Shown: one piece after another, positions 1 through 11,089 of the stretch
How positions within the stretch are numbered: position 1 is the first letter of the stretch
Layout of the letters: every line of letters starts with the position of its first letter
NCBI GenBank assembly: GCA_009617715.1
Contig: VTFK01000023.1
Coordinates: forward strand, 1,240,001 to 1,304,000
Length of the DNA stretch: 64,000 nt
From: Plectrocnemia conspersa
Lineage: Eukaryota; Arthropoda; Insecta; Trichoptera; Polycentropodidae
Reading direction: 5' to 3'
The notes under the pieces: model-generated
What the model was told of the DNA's origin: nothing
What the model saw: the letters and a program-made list of their open reading frames with translations, nothing else
The model's database searches: none
Position numbers and translations under genes: made by a program

Positions 1-1267
1 AATGTTGAATTTAAAAATCACTTTACACGAATACCAATCTCGGGCGAGGTAAAAAATCCGGCTTTTTATTTTTATTAGTACTGATAATTATTTATATAAT
101 AAATTGTATATCGCTATCAAATAAAATTTTATTTGACATAATTATAGAAATATTTACAAAATAAGATGATATGTAAACTTAGTATACATCACAGTAAAAG
201 TCAATGAATTTAATATTTTACCAGCATTATTATTTATTTTTAATTTATTATGTTATTATAATAATTTATACGTTTTTTTTGAATATTAGTATTATTACTT
301 TTTTTTAAACAGTTATATCAAATTGTTATAAACCAGTAATTTTTAATCAATTGCAAAGTATAAATTTATATATATTATAAATTGCGTAGAAAGTTAATTA
401 ATTTCAGAGATTGTGTATTTTTAAATTAAATTAAATATGTGACATATTTTTTTTTTATGAGTAAATAAATATATCATTTCGGGATATTTAAATCATTTTT
501 TATCTAAAAGTACAATACTAAATTTATTAATTATACATTATTTTCAGAAGTGAATATATATTAAAAGTATATTCTGAAAGCAAATAACAATCAAGTTTAT
601 CATAAAATTAGTAATAATCATTATTTGCTCATTTAATGCTATCTATGATTTATTACACTTTAATAAATATAATATTTATAATAAAAAACATATCAGTGTA
701 TAGAATTATTTTATTAGATGCAGAATTCTATTTATTTACATTATTCAAAAAAAATAATTAATAATGTATTATTTTATTATATTAATAAAATCACAAATAT
801 GTTAAATGTAAATCATAAAAAAATCGCGATTTAATTGAATAAAAAATAAAAATAACCCATGAAAAAAATATATCACCATAAAACATAAAAACACAATATA
901 TAGTATTAAATATTATTTTTTCGGATGTGACTATGATAATGTATTAAAAATAGAAATAACAGAATTCTTGCACACAAAATTATTTTGTCACAGAACAATT
1001 ATATTTATATATAATATTATATAGTATAAAGATTGTTGAATATAATCAAAGCATTCCGTAATGAATTAATGTAAATCTTCCGTTGCAACATAAAAAGCGA
1101 TAGCACAATGTATGAAAATGGGGTAAACACAATCAATAACTACTAAGTAAGTGGTAAGACACCAGACTGAAATCAAACTCTGTAAATCAGTGATATCTAT
1201 GTTATTACTTTAAACTGTTTTTAAAGCTTAAAATTAATATATGTCACTATGCACTACTTAGCTCGAT
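1..1267. other. AT-rich unassigned sequence
   Basis: Very AT-rich sequence with many short A and T runs. I see no open frame of note, no element termini and no conserved-looking block. A tRNA-like stretch near 1145-1195 was examined and rejected because it has no B box. Confidence 0.6.
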
Positions 1268-1352
1268 TTGCACGATATTCCTTCGTGAGATTAGAAAAAT
1301 CTAAGAAAACCTAATTTGTGATGATCAATTAAAATCATAAGCATATAATATT
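1268..1352 (-). repeat. SINE-B, truncated copy (tail only)
   Basis: This stretch matches the distal part of three other copies in the window (30.73, 46.73 and 59.96 kb). The shared order is a CGATATTC-like block, GTGAGATTAGAAAAATCT, then a GATCAATTAAAATCATAA-like block. The tRNA-like head found at 46.84 kb is absent, so this copy is truncated. Orientation is taken from the complete copy, whose B box reads on the minus strand. Confidence 0.5.
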
Positions 1353-2039
1353 GACAAATTTTAATCTTCTAAGCACGATATGCTTTGAAAAACACTAAGC
1401 TCTATATACAATTTGAATCCAAGTATTTTAAATAATAATATATTTTCTAAAATAAGCTTAAGAATTAGTTTATAATGGTATGTAAATCGATAAAATAAAT
1501 TAAAATATAAATATATGCATTTATTATACAATTATTTTATTTCATTCCTTAAATTTATTAATATGTGTCGTTTAAAATAAAAATTTATTATATTTTTTAT
1601 ATATATTTATATATACAACTAGTGGGTTTTATTTTATTAAATTAAATTGTATGAAAGTAACGTTTTTGCTGAATAATATATTTCTGTTTAGATATAGAAG
1701 AAAGTGAGTATGGAAGTCTAAATTTTTGACTTACTGAATGAAATCTTGAAATCATTGCTAGGGGAGTTAATGTCATTAATTAGTTTAAAGACTATGTTCT
1801 AAATATTTATCACTTTAATATTGTAAAGATCATCACGCTTACAATTTAAGCTCAGTTTTGCAAGAACAATATAGAATGAAGGTCAATTTCGAAACTCTTT
1901 CTCGCTACACGGATTTCGCATGTACAGAGAAGCAAAAAAATCTAAGCGGTCGTCCAAATCAATAATTCACCAACGCTTCACCGAAAATATATAAAAATAT
2001 GAACGTCTGCGAATTTTAATGACATCAGCAGTCACTCGG
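1353..2039. other. AT-rich unassigned sequence
   Basis: AT-rich with no recognisable gene or repeat. GC content rises from about 1860 onward towards the adjoining island. Confidence 0.5.
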
Positions 2040-2560
2040 CGAGCCATAGAATTGTAAGGGCGTCCGCCGTGAAGCAGGGGGGTCGCACATGTCTGCTCGC
2101 GGGGCGAGCGAAAAAAAGAAGAGAGGCGAATATATAAGACGAAATAAAAAGGGACAAGCGTGCAATTTCCCTCCCCCGTTTCACGTCCAAAGTATCTTTC
2201 TGAATTTCCGTTTTACTATTTGCGAAACAGGAAAATGTTATCGGCTCTCAGGGGGAATGACGCGTCGCGCGCACGGCCGATATAAGCCATGGCTCCTGGC
2301 CATTCCGCTTTGTCCCCATAGCGCCCCCCTCTAGGGCCCCCAGGACGGAGCCCAGGCCGAGGAGTCGGGCTCGAGGGGGAGGTGGTCCGTGGGCGGGCGT
2401 CGGGGCTTCATGTGTGGAACGTGTACGTCTCAGAATTGAATATAACGAGGCTTTTGTGCTGAGGAATTTTCCCTTGCTGAGAGATTTCGCGAAAGGAATA
2501 TCGAAGTTTAATTTTACACACGGTCTACATCTATGAAAAGGCTCGACGACATACATATAT
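2040..2560. promoter_or_regulatory. GC-rich island 1 (putative regulatory)
   Basis: An abrupt GC-rich block in AT-rich surroundings, with runs such as CCCCCCTCTAGGGCCCCCAG around 2323-2342 and the sequence CGATATAAGCCATGG near 2279. Overlapping open frames of 81 and 116 codons on opposite strands resemble nothing I know and are expected by chance in GC-rich DNA. I read the block as non-coding and possibly regulatory by analogy with the other islands. An unannotated exon is the alternative. Confidence 0.35.
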
Positions 2561-3659
2561 ATAAATACGTGAAAAGATATATATGAATATATGTACATAC
2601 AGATACATATTTGCTCGATTTCTGTCTTGTCGTATTTGTCGATTGACTATTACGCGATAAGAATAACCTAAATTCGGGAATACATCAAATAATCAAATAA
2701 TCTAATATTTACTACTTCTGACACAACTTATTTAGTACTTGCTCAAGTACATTTCAATAAATAGTATATTATATTTAACTAAAAATAAATACTAATACCC
2801 TAAAATATCTAGTGAAAATCAAGCAACAGATGAGACACAATTTGTAGAAACTACTTTTTATCAAAGGTATTTCAACAATATTTGATGAAGGTCATCGTAA
2901 ATTTTGCAACTTATAAATGTTTTTTTTTATATATATATATTTCTACAATGTATTAAACTTTATCAAACATTTTTTTAAACTCTGGTATTAAATATGGGTA
3001 TAATAAATTTAAACTAAACATATAGTTTAGTCCAAATTTGATATTTGATAATGAAAAAAGTACTCATAAACTTTATTTTTAGAACTATGACAAACCCTAA
3101 ATAACTAAATATTCATTTCCAACATCTACTCAATTGCTTAAAACTATTTTACATAAATATATTCTTAATTTATCATTAATCAACAACACGGATTTAGACT
3201 TTTTTATTGTTACAAATCTTTTGAAATGAACAGATAAATAATCGTATTATATAATATACAGATTTCGGGAAAACTACTAATAAAGTGGTCCATTTAATCA
3301 ACAAGTTCTTTGATGTTCTGATGATTAAGTATGGTTCTCTCATAACCGGATAATTGGATAATAATCAATAATATGTTGCTTAAGATTCGCAGTACTCAAA
3401 ATATTGTAGACTTGACAATTTTTACCAGCATTTTTACTTATTACATACTGACGATTTGAAAATACTTAACTCCCTTAAAGCCATTACAGATGCTTTAGAT
3501 TTATTGTGAAGATCTTCTTCAGTAAATCGATACATTACATATTTTAAATTTTTATAGAAAGTTTTCCATGTGATCTTAAAAGAATTCTTCTTCAAAAGAA
3601 AAATATATGAACTTGGCATTTAAAAAAATACATATATAATTTTCTCTATGATCAAAAGT
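2561..3659. other. AT-rich unassigned sequence
   Basis: AT-rich, including a short (TA)n tract after a T run near 2920-2942. No gene or element is identifiable. The part next to 3660 may belong to the LINE that follows but is too decayed to read. Confidence 0.5.
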
Positions 3660-4080
3660 GGCTCTCTAAGATAACTCTGATTCATAAAAATAGTGACAAA
3701 TCTCACATTGATGATAATTACAAGCCAATAGCGTTGCTCTCTATTACATTATTAATCATTGCAGGTTTATAGTGTCTTCTCGAACAGCAACATGGTTTCC
3801 GTCAATCTCGATCCACTGTCACTAACTTTGTTTCAAGATCATTGGACTTTGATTTACAAGTGGATGTTATGTGCACAGATTTTGAAAAGGCGTTCGATAA
3901 AGTTAATCACGATTTACTCATGGTAAAATGTTTTCTGGAGGTCTTATAAACCTATTCTCAAATTACTTGACAAGTAGATATCATTTCATCAGGAATGAGA
4001 ACTCATTTATAAGAACGATATACTAGAGTACCTCAAAGGATCCAACTTGGGGCTAGCCCATTGCTTAATTTTAATAAATA
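3660..4080 (+). pseudogene. LINE reverse transcriptase fragment (Jockey-like), decayed
   Basis: Conceptual translation with frameshifts gives, in order, a YKPIALLS block near 3720-3745 (the RPISLL motif of LINE reverse transcriptases), HGFRQSRST near 3790-3816, TDFEKAFDKVNH near 3876-3911 and VPQRIQLG near 4026-4050 (the GVPQGSxLGP motif). These are reverse-transcriptase core motifs of non-LTR elements, in the right order and roughly the right spacing but compressed by deletions. The FYADD catalytic block is missing, so the fragment is dead. The motif style suggests the Jockey/I group. Family assignment is inference. Confidence 0.8.
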
Positions 4081-4765
4081 AATAATTCATACTTAGCGTA
4101 GGAAGGATTGCCAGAACTAGTACGATGATATATTCCAAATTATTGTGCAACAATTTGAATCACATTCACGTATAGTTTTTTTATCTGCAAGAATCCAGTC
4201 GTTTCCGAAGTGGCTTAAACTGGATTTTGGACATTGAATTCCACCGTGAAGAGAGAAGCGGTTGCTTCTTTGAGCTTCTTCGTCTGTAGTTGATCAGCGG
4301 TTTTTTTTTTGTTATCGAGTTTGTCACTTAGTGAGTCCAAGCCGGCGAGCTCTGGTTGAATTGATGATGTTTTCAGGCTAGTGCTTTGTGTATCCGATTT
4401 TATACACAGATAAACTGGATAGATTTTGTGGTTGTTCACTTTGTGCTGTAATGAGACATTATTTAAAAGATTTGCAGTTGCCTTGTCATTTCATGAAAAT
4501 TTCTTTAAATTAATGGTTGATAATTTTTAAGAATTAGCAATACTATTTATCTGAATGACTACTGAATGATGTATACAGATATAGATATATTTCATATTTT
4601 ATACATGGATCTTAAGTTATGTATCAGTTGATATAATCATTTATGTGTAAGGCATTTTGACGTTAAGCTGTTAGGTTTTGTGCATGAGTTTATAAATAAA
4701 AATGGTATATGAGTACTTTCACACTATATTGAAAGTTTAACACATTTTTTCTGTACTAAAAACGA
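4081..4765. other. unassigned; possible coding remnant on minus strand
   Basis: Mostly AT-rich. Between 4215 and 4439 the minus strand is open for 74 codons with a protein-like, lysine-, serine- and leucine-rich composition (SLSDKLDNKKKTADQLQTKK). I do not recognise it. It could be a fragment of a mobile-element protein or chance. No start context or partner exon is visible. Confidence 0.25.
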
Positions 4766-5740
4766 CGCTAGTTATCTAAAGCGTCGACACGTCGGTCCGG
4801 ATACGACCCGCGGTCCATGGCTTTTGGTGCAAAACCCTCCTTTATACGCGTCCTTATCAGGCTGTACGTGCATGCATCCCGCGAGCAGAATTTCCACCAC
4901 ATTCTTACCCATCCGTTCCGGGGACATCTCACCATTATTTTTATACCAGGCACGCCGAGATCCGACGTGTTTCTTCCTCGCTGCTCGGCAGCCATTACGC
5001 CGACACGACAAATCATAAAGAACGACCGTAGAATGTGCGTCGGCGAATTCTATCTATCGAGGGGCGTGTGATAGAATTTCGACCTGGGGGTGGCGACGGA
5101 GCGGCCATATAAGCTTATCAGTACATTACGGACGCGCAATCATCCGTCCCGGGTTTATCGCTCGGGGGTAGGAGCATAAAGCGAAGATGGCGGCCCCTCT
5201 CGGCCCCGATGGCCCTCGGTGAAATGTCAATGTCTTCCGCCCATGAGCGTATCGTCCCTTTGAAACGCCATAAAAGCCAGAATTGCTAGACCGCCTCTGC
5301 GGGTCCTCCGCTTCGAGCCTCGTTCGCTCAGCAGAATGTCTCCGCACCAAAATGCGCCATACAGCGCCTAAAGGACATTAGGCAGGGGAGGGGTGGCCCT
5401 CCCACATGTTATATCCTACTCAGTTATCCTCGTGTATGCCGAGAAGGGCAACAAAATAACTGCCCGGGGGCAATCGGGCGCCGCTCGGAGTGAGAACGAC
5501 GCAAGCGCCTTTTGAATCAAGGGTAAAATGTGGATTTATGTAACGGTATGTGAGGTTTCGGTTAGGATAGGCGGAGGCACCACCTGCTTTGTTAGTAAAA
5601 GTGGTTTGGGAGCGTGCGCCATCTGACATGTCCTTTGTTCGATTGTAAGGGTTGCCGCGGGGGTGGTAATTAGATATGAATTTTGCAGACGCTGACTCGC
5701 CTCGCAAGGTAAACAATGAGGAGAAGAAGCAGAAGCAACA
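4766..5740. promoter_or_regulatory. GC-rich island 2 (putative regulatory)
   Basis: One of the largest islands. It contains AAGATGGCGGCC at 5184-5195, a match to the Pho/YY1 core AARATGGC, and GCCATAAAAGCC near 5268, which resembles a posterior homeodomain site. Several frames of 60-98 codons overlap on both strands and in several phases with no recognisable product. This argues for conserved or GC-biased non-coding DNA rather than an exon. Regulatory function is inference from composition, motifs and lack of repeats. Confidence 0.4.
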
Positions 5741-6189
5741 TATCCTTTGATACGGTTAATAAGTGAAACAATGTAACTCGGTCGAGAAAAACGATTTGTT
5801 ATAAATAATTCAATATGATGTAAACAAGGCTGCTACGTTAATAAACAATTTAATTATAAACCTTTACGGTCTCCACACACATCATATTTAATTAAAACGT
5901 TGAGTGAATGCCTGATTTTATAGGTCATATAATCAGCGTTCGACTAAAATTTACTATATATATTATAAGAATATTAAACATATTTTTCCAGTTAATATGG
6001 CTTGGTAAATATTGTATAATACATACGTGCGTGTTTATTCATGTCAAACTATAAACATTATTATAAATAATTATTCTAAAATTTTTTTCATCGTACATAA
6101 GTCCATATGCATAAAAAAATATCTAATGCAGCGTTTATGCTTTTAAAATACAAAAAATTGCATAAATGTATATTTTAAATTGACATATA
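5741..6189. other. AT-rich unassigned sequence
   Basis: AT-rich with no recognisable element, gene or structured repeat. Confidence 0.5.
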
Positions 6190-6290
6190 GGTTGCACGTG
6201 TATTCCTTACTAAGAAAATTGAATATTTTTTTATTTTTGGCCATTTTACTGTGTCGTACATTGCGCCGCATTATCCAAATTCCATAATTA
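6190..6290 (+). repeat. repeat D, partial copy
   Basis: The segment GTGTATTCCTTACTAAGAAA and the following T-rich stretch, then a CTGTGTCGTACATTGCGCCG-like block, matches the sequence around 7985-8065 that leads into the copy at 8048-8250. Only this first part is recognisable. Confidence 0.4.
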
Positions 6291-6955
6291 GTTATAAAAT
6301 ATAAAGTGTTAAAATTACATTATAGAAAAAAAATTTTAAAATTTTTTTTTTTCATCATGAAACTTTTATTTTAATAAGTATTTAAAGTATTTCTTAAATT
6401 GTAGGCCCATATGCGTCAAGTGTTAAAATAAAAAATAAATATATAATGCAAAAGTTTGATATTTGCTGTTTTTTTTAGTATTTGACTAAAAACTCGGTAC
6501 GTTTTTATTTTTAAAAAATGTGATTCTAAACAAAAAAAGTGGATCCACAATTTGAAAAATTGTGATCATATTATTAAAAAATAAAAATGAAACTGTATTT
6601 TAAATTTAGTTTCACCTAATTAAAAACAATAGTTTAAAACGTTTAGGTCCTAATTTCGCGACTAAGCCCCGTCCCATTTTTTTTAATAATAACGGTATGC
6701 AATGTGCAAAAAAAGCCAATTTTACATGCATCATAAAAAGAAAGACCTAAGCTTTATATTGTATATAAAATATACATTAAAAAAGTGGTGGAAATATAAC
6801 TACCTAAAAAAAAAAAAATTGGAAAAAGTACTAAAAAATGGTACTTATTCAAAACAATATTGTGTGTTTAATATGACAGCAACTGCAACAAAAAGCTATA
6901 AAACTTAGAAACACTTAACTTTTAACTGTACTCAAATAAAATAATAATAATTGTC
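6291..6955. other. AT-rich unassigned sequence
   Basis: AT-rich with long A runs (for example around 6808-6820). The 68-codon frame at 6702-6908 is lysine- and tyrosine-rich, as expected from translated A-rich DNA, and is not called as a gene. Confidence 0.5.
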
Positions 6956-7075
6956 CAATGTACGAGTATGCAATCGAGGCCGAGAAAACGATGCGTGCAC
7001 TCGAAGGGATGACTGACTTTCGACCGATCGTGGGGGCGCTAGCGTTATGCAAGGAGTAGGGGAATTGTTGATTAT
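6956..7075. promoter_or_regulatory. small GC-richer island
   Basis: A short block with GCGTGCACTCGAAGGGATG and CCGATCGTGGGGGCGCTAGC within AT-rich DNA. No frame or element terminus is visible. It may be a small conserved non-coding block. Confidence 0.25.
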
Positions 7076-7169
7076 TATGCGCAAAATTATCAGCTTTACA
7101 GAGAATCTTTTCTTTTTTACCTGCGTTTAAATTTTCATAATCGACTTTTGGCCGCCCAGTTCGAGCAAA

Positions 7170-7390
7170 TATCCCACCGTGCGCCGTTTCAATTTACGAT
7201 ATGTTGCTTGTATGTGCTACATAGGGTTGTCAACTTGAACAACAAAGTCTCATGCAAATCCATTTTTAACCTTTTAGTTGCCGAATTAAGATATATCAGC
7301 TTTTGCTACCTTGGCGAAAATTTCTGGAACTGATGTAATCATTGAATATAAATTTATTTAGTGAGCTATAAGTAAAATTTTTTTTTGAAT
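7170..7390 (+). repeat. repeat D, copy 1
   Basis: Direct repeat with 8048-8250. Shared landmarks in order are GCCGTTTCAATTTACGATAT, GTTGTCAACTT, ATGCAAATCCATTTTTAACC, TTAGTTGCCGAA, GATATATC and the GCGAAAATTTCTG block. Identity is high over about 200 bp. No terminal inverted repeat or coding capacity is seen, so the element class is unknown. Confidence 0.7.
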
Positions 7391-8047
7391 ATGTAATACA
7401 TCCGATTTTCTTTTTGCACGAAAGATACGTTCCAATGGTTACCATGAAAAAAACACGTAAAAATATATAAGGTGCACATATGAAATTAGGGTGAAAAAAA
7501 ATCAAAAATAAATCGAATTAATTTTTTATTAATTTTTTTACCTAAAAATATCATAAGCTACACTTGATTTAAGATTAAAAATTAAATTTCATAAAAGAAA
7601 ATAAATTCATTTAGTGTCGCTAGTTGACAATAAACGCAAATGTTTACTGCTGATTTTAGCTGGCGAAAAATCCCTATCATCTTTGAATATTTAGTGGAAA
7701 AACATTCTCAAGAGCATCATAAATAACATTAAAAACTTGTATTTATGTTTGATTGGTTTTAAATATATATCATATGCTGCGATTTTATTTTCGAGAGATC
7801 CTTGTATGTTTTCTGATAACGTGACATAATCACAGCTCGTTCGACATTTTGTCTTAAAAAATCATTGCAAAAACTATTGGCTGGTTAAAGGCATTCAAAA
7901 ATTATATTTGCAGTTAGCGGAACGACTCCTTCATCCTTAATACTATAAGCAATACTTTAAAATGTTTTTTTTTAATTCCTACTCAGTATTCCTTACTAGG
8001 AAAATTAAATTTTATTTTTTTATTTTTGCCCGTTGCCACTGTGCGCT

Positions 8048-8250
8048 GTTCATTACGCCGTTTCAATTTACGATATGTTGCATGCATGTTTTACATAGAG
8101 TTGTCAACTTAAACAACAAAAAACTGGCAAAATGGGTTTAATGCAAATCCATTTTTAACCCTTTAGTTGCCGAAATCAGATATATCGGCTTTTTTATGTT
8201 TGCGAAAATTTCTGATGTAAATATAAAATATATTTAATGAGCTAATAATA
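8048..8250 (+). repeat. repeat D, copy 2
   Basis: Second copy of the unit at 7170-7390, offset by about 880 bp in the same orientation. It has an extra block ACAAAAAACTGGCAAAATGG absent from copy 1. The 660 bp between the copies (7391-8047) is AT-rich and otherwise unassigned. The arrangement could be a segmental duplication or the two ends of a longer, unclassified element. Confidence 0.7.
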
Positions 8251-8276
8251 CAGCTGATTTTTTCTTTGCAAAAAAG

Positions 8277-8334
8277 TGATTTTTTGGATATTGACTGACC
8301 ATTGACTGATTCTCAGTCAATATCCAAAAAATCA
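8277..8334. repeat. perfect 22-bp inverted repeat (hairpin)
   Basis: The left arm 8277-8298 (TGATTTTTTGGATATTGACT then GA) is exactly complementary to 8313-8334, with a 14-base loop. It would form a stable hairpin on either strand. It immediately follows repeat D copy 2. It may be a small fold-back element or a structured remnant. No target-site duplication is evident. Confidence 0.85.
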
Positions 8335-8630
8335 ACAGGAACTTGTGAAAGGGAAAGTGTTTAAAAAATTGGCCGTGTTTTAGGAGTAAGATGGGTAGCG
8401 AGTTAATTTAGAACTGTATCAGCTCTTTGGCAAAATTATTCGTCATTGTGTCGACATTTTGAGATAGCCATTATAGATAATACATTTAAGACGAATTTCA
8501 TCATGACAATATTTGATAGATCTCGCTTTAATGCGTGACGTTTTATTTAAATTGTTGATTTTTTATAATCAACTGGACCATGCAAGATTTCTCTGAATTT
8601 CTTAAAAAAAATCTACAAATGTTCTTTGAT
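8335..8630. other. unassigned
   Basis: AT-rich intervening sequence with no recognisable feature. Confidence 0.5.
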
Positions 8631-8715
8631 TTAACCCTCCGTTACTCGCGTGGCGTCTGTGAGGCTAAAATATGTAATAAACTAAACGTAAAAAGCGCGA
8701 GTAACTGAGGGTTAA
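8631..8715. mobile_element. 77-bp piggyBac-like MITE with TTAA flanks
   Basis: TTAA at 8631-8634 is followed by CCCTCCGTTACTCGCG (8635-8650). The mirror terminus CGCGAGTAACTGAGGG (8696-8711) is followed by TTAA at 8712-8715. The 16-bp inverted termini differ at one base. TTAA target duplication plus termini starting with CCC is the hallmark of the piggyBac superfamily. At 77 bp between the TTAA sites it is a very small non-autonomous element. A further TTAACCCTCCC at 8723 could be a second terminus or chance. Confidence 0.65.
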
Positions 8716-9050
8716 ACAGAGCTTTAACCCTCCCTTATAGATATTAGTGAAATAGCTTAAATAATTATTAAAAAAATTGAAAGAAAGAAGTAAAAATAAA
8801 TTATGTTTATTCCAAAGAAAAAATATTATCTCAAGGTGTACCACAAGGGTCAAAATTAGTACATTGTTGCGTATAATATATGTCAATGAGATAGTAAATA
8901 ATGTAATTTTTTTTTATGTATTGGTGATAGTGCTATAGAAAATAAAAATATATCTAAATAATAATCTACTTAAACTAAATGAAAGTATTTTAATTAAATT
9001 TAGTACCATTTTATATTATATCGTGTCTGAAAGATCTGTTTCAAGAGCGT
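8716..9050 (+). pseudogene. LINE reverse transcriptase fragment, decayed
   Basis: Translation across frameshifts gives LSQGVPQGSKL (about 8826-8858, the GVPQGS motif), VNEIVNNV (about 8882-8905, the INDI block), CIGDSAI (about 8920-8940, a degraded YADD catalytic block) and NNLLKLNESILIKFSTIL (about 8961-9014, the NKLxLNxxKT block). Order and spacing fit a non-LTR reverse transcriptase domain. Stops and frameshifts show it is dead. It lies directly downstream of the small TTAA element. Confidence 0.75.
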
Positions 9051-9299
9051 TCAAGCAAATAGTAATTCACAGTTGTATGAATCTTTTTCTATTACATTAT
9101 AAATGATTGTACTGTATGTAATAATTGGTGACTTTCATCTGTAAGTTTAAGAATATTTATTGTGTAACATTGAAGTTGATTTTTTATATATTTGTATGTT
9201 AAATATTTAGAGTTTTTTTTATGAGACGCAGGAAAAAGGATTGTTCCTTGATTCTAGATGAGAAAAAGGTTGGCATCCCTAACATGACAACAGTAGCAA
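9051..9299. other. unassigned
   Basis: AT-rich, possibly further decayed LINE sequence, but no motif is readable. Confidence 0.4.
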
Positions 9300-9880
9300 T
9301 TTGGGGTGGTAAGAAATGGCTGGTGGAAGCCCCATGAGTATGATGGAACACCCATTTGACAGCGCAGCATTATGTGAACGTTTAATGCTGTGAGGCTTTG
9401 CTCGCCTCCCATACAATATTGAACGGAAATGGGAGGTCGCTGGTGGAAAATTCAAAATAGAGATTTTCCCCGGGAAAACACGCCGGCTGGCTGGTTGCGG
9501 GCGTGTGGTTGTTCGCCGTAATATATCGCGACCTGTCAGCCAGAGGATTGGTCACATGAATCCCGCCAGATGAGGCAGCATCCCAAGATTGTGGTCCCCG
9601 AACCGCCGCCCGCCCCCTGTCCCTATCCACCCGCCTTCATCCATCTCTAGGTCGTATCGGAATATTCGAATATAAATTTTTTCGTGTATCGGCGCGCCGC
9701 CTCATTAAATTCGACGCACACGGCCGATAATTTACGAAAATGGGGAAAGGCTTCGCGGCTGAGAATTCGATCCGTTACGTGTAATAAATAATTTGAGGAG
9801 CTTAGGGAGCGTGGGGACAATTAAAAATGAGCCCCGCGTGTGTGATGAATTTTAGGTAATATTTTGGCACTTTTGAAAGA
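9300..9880. promoter_or_regulatory. GC-rich island 3 (putative regulatory)
   Basis: A GC-richer block with no transposon similarity. It includes CGCGACCTGTCAGCC near 9527 and GGTCACATGAATCCCGCC near 9550. The minus-strand 82-codon frame at 9382-9630 is unrecognised. It is interpreted as one of the series of candidate regulatory islands. Confidence 0.35.
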
Positions 9881-10329
9881 CGAGTTGTTTATGGGTCGAT
9901 TGTAAAGATACAGTGGCTTCTAAAAAATATATGTAATATACGGAATGTATTTATTCTACTTTTTATTATTACAGTATTTATCTTTTTACGTGGAAAATAT
10001 TTTTACTGATTTTATTTTGCAGCAATTTAGACTTTTAACAGACATAAACGAACGCAAAGAATGACAATATAATTATTAAAACATACAAGTTTATAATAAT
10101 TATTTAATTAATTCATTACGAACTCTTATGTATGATAATAATAATATTCTTACTAACATATTTAATTAACGGTAGTTTATCATCACATGATATTCCTCGT
10201 ATTGTACAAATGTTAACATCTTATCGTATGTTATCATTTCCATGAAAACATTGACTCTTGTTTCATTTAGCCGGCGAACGAATCATTGCTAAAAATTGAA
10301 TAATATATTAGCCATTGATTCCTACATTC
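9881..10329. other. AT-rich unassigned sequence
   Basis: AT-rich. The last part (10240-10329) may already belong to repeat C but is not alignable by eye. Confidence 0.4.
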
Positions 10330-10560
10330 TATTTTTTATTGACCGGCAAATATTCGAAGAAATTAAAGCAAAATGTTGGCTAATCACAATTCTTAGTCAG
10401 TTGTAAAACTTTCTCAGAGTATAGATCGAAAAATCCCTGTCTTTTTTATCACTACCTGCTCTGAATGTGATTGTTAATTTATCGAATTTAATTCACTACT
10501 TTGCAGCAGTAGTAAATATTTGTATAAATTATATTTTTAACAAAAAAGGTTTAATGAGAG
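10330..10560 (+). repeat. repeat C, copy 1
   Basis: Shares the diagnostic block AATCCCTGTCTTTTTTATCA followed by CTACCTGCTCTGAA (10432-10465) with 16.1 kb and other copies. Upstream, a GACCGGCAAATATTCGAAG-like block matches 15.99 kb (GATCGGAAAATGTTCGAGC). The middle differs from other copies, which suggests an internal rearrangement. Confidence 0.65.
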
Positions 10561-10644
10561 TTAAAATAAAAAAAATAATTTATTTTTGTTAACTTCGAGT
10601 AAAACCAATATACATAAAAAGTAAAGCGAATTTGTAATAATTTA

Positions 10645-10815
10645 ATGTTAATCATAAATTCCTCTACTTTTTTTAACCAATGGCTCTGAATGCAGCTGTA
10701 AATACATCGGACTTAAAATTAGTTATTTTAAAATTGCAGTGGTTGTAAACTATTTAAAATTATTTGTATAAATTAAATTTTTAATAAAAAAACATTTTTT
10801 GAGAATTTTTTAAAA
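10645..10815 (+). repeat. repeat C, copy 2
   Basis: Contains the later part of the family: GGCTCTGAATGCAGCTGTAA, then AAAATTGCAGTGGTTGTAAA and TATTTAAAATTATTTGTATA, ending in an ATTTTTTGAGAATTTTT block. It lies only about 90 bp after copy 1 in the same orientation. Confidence 0.65.
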
Positions 10816-11089
10816 ACATAAATATTTTTGGAAAAATGAAAATTAATTGAAAAATATGCAAATATATAACCAATAAAATATTTTATCAAAAATTTTACAG
10901 AAACTTCAAACTTTTCAATGATATTGTGTTTGTTAATACAGGACCATGAGCAAAGCAAAACAGCTTCAGTTTGTTTTTAATGTCTATAAAATATATTGGA
11001 CGGTAAAAAATTGGAATAATTTTATGCAAAAAGGGAATTCTCCATAGAGCACGTTCATAAATCTCTGAGTTTTTTTAATATTTGATGAG
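10816..11089. other. unassigned
   Basis: AT-rich with no feature recognised. Confidence 0.4.

Noticed and set aside
1141..1200. tRNA-like stretch (GTGGTAAGACACC)
   Set aside because: There is no B box and no cloverleaf. It could be a SINE scrap but is too short to assign.
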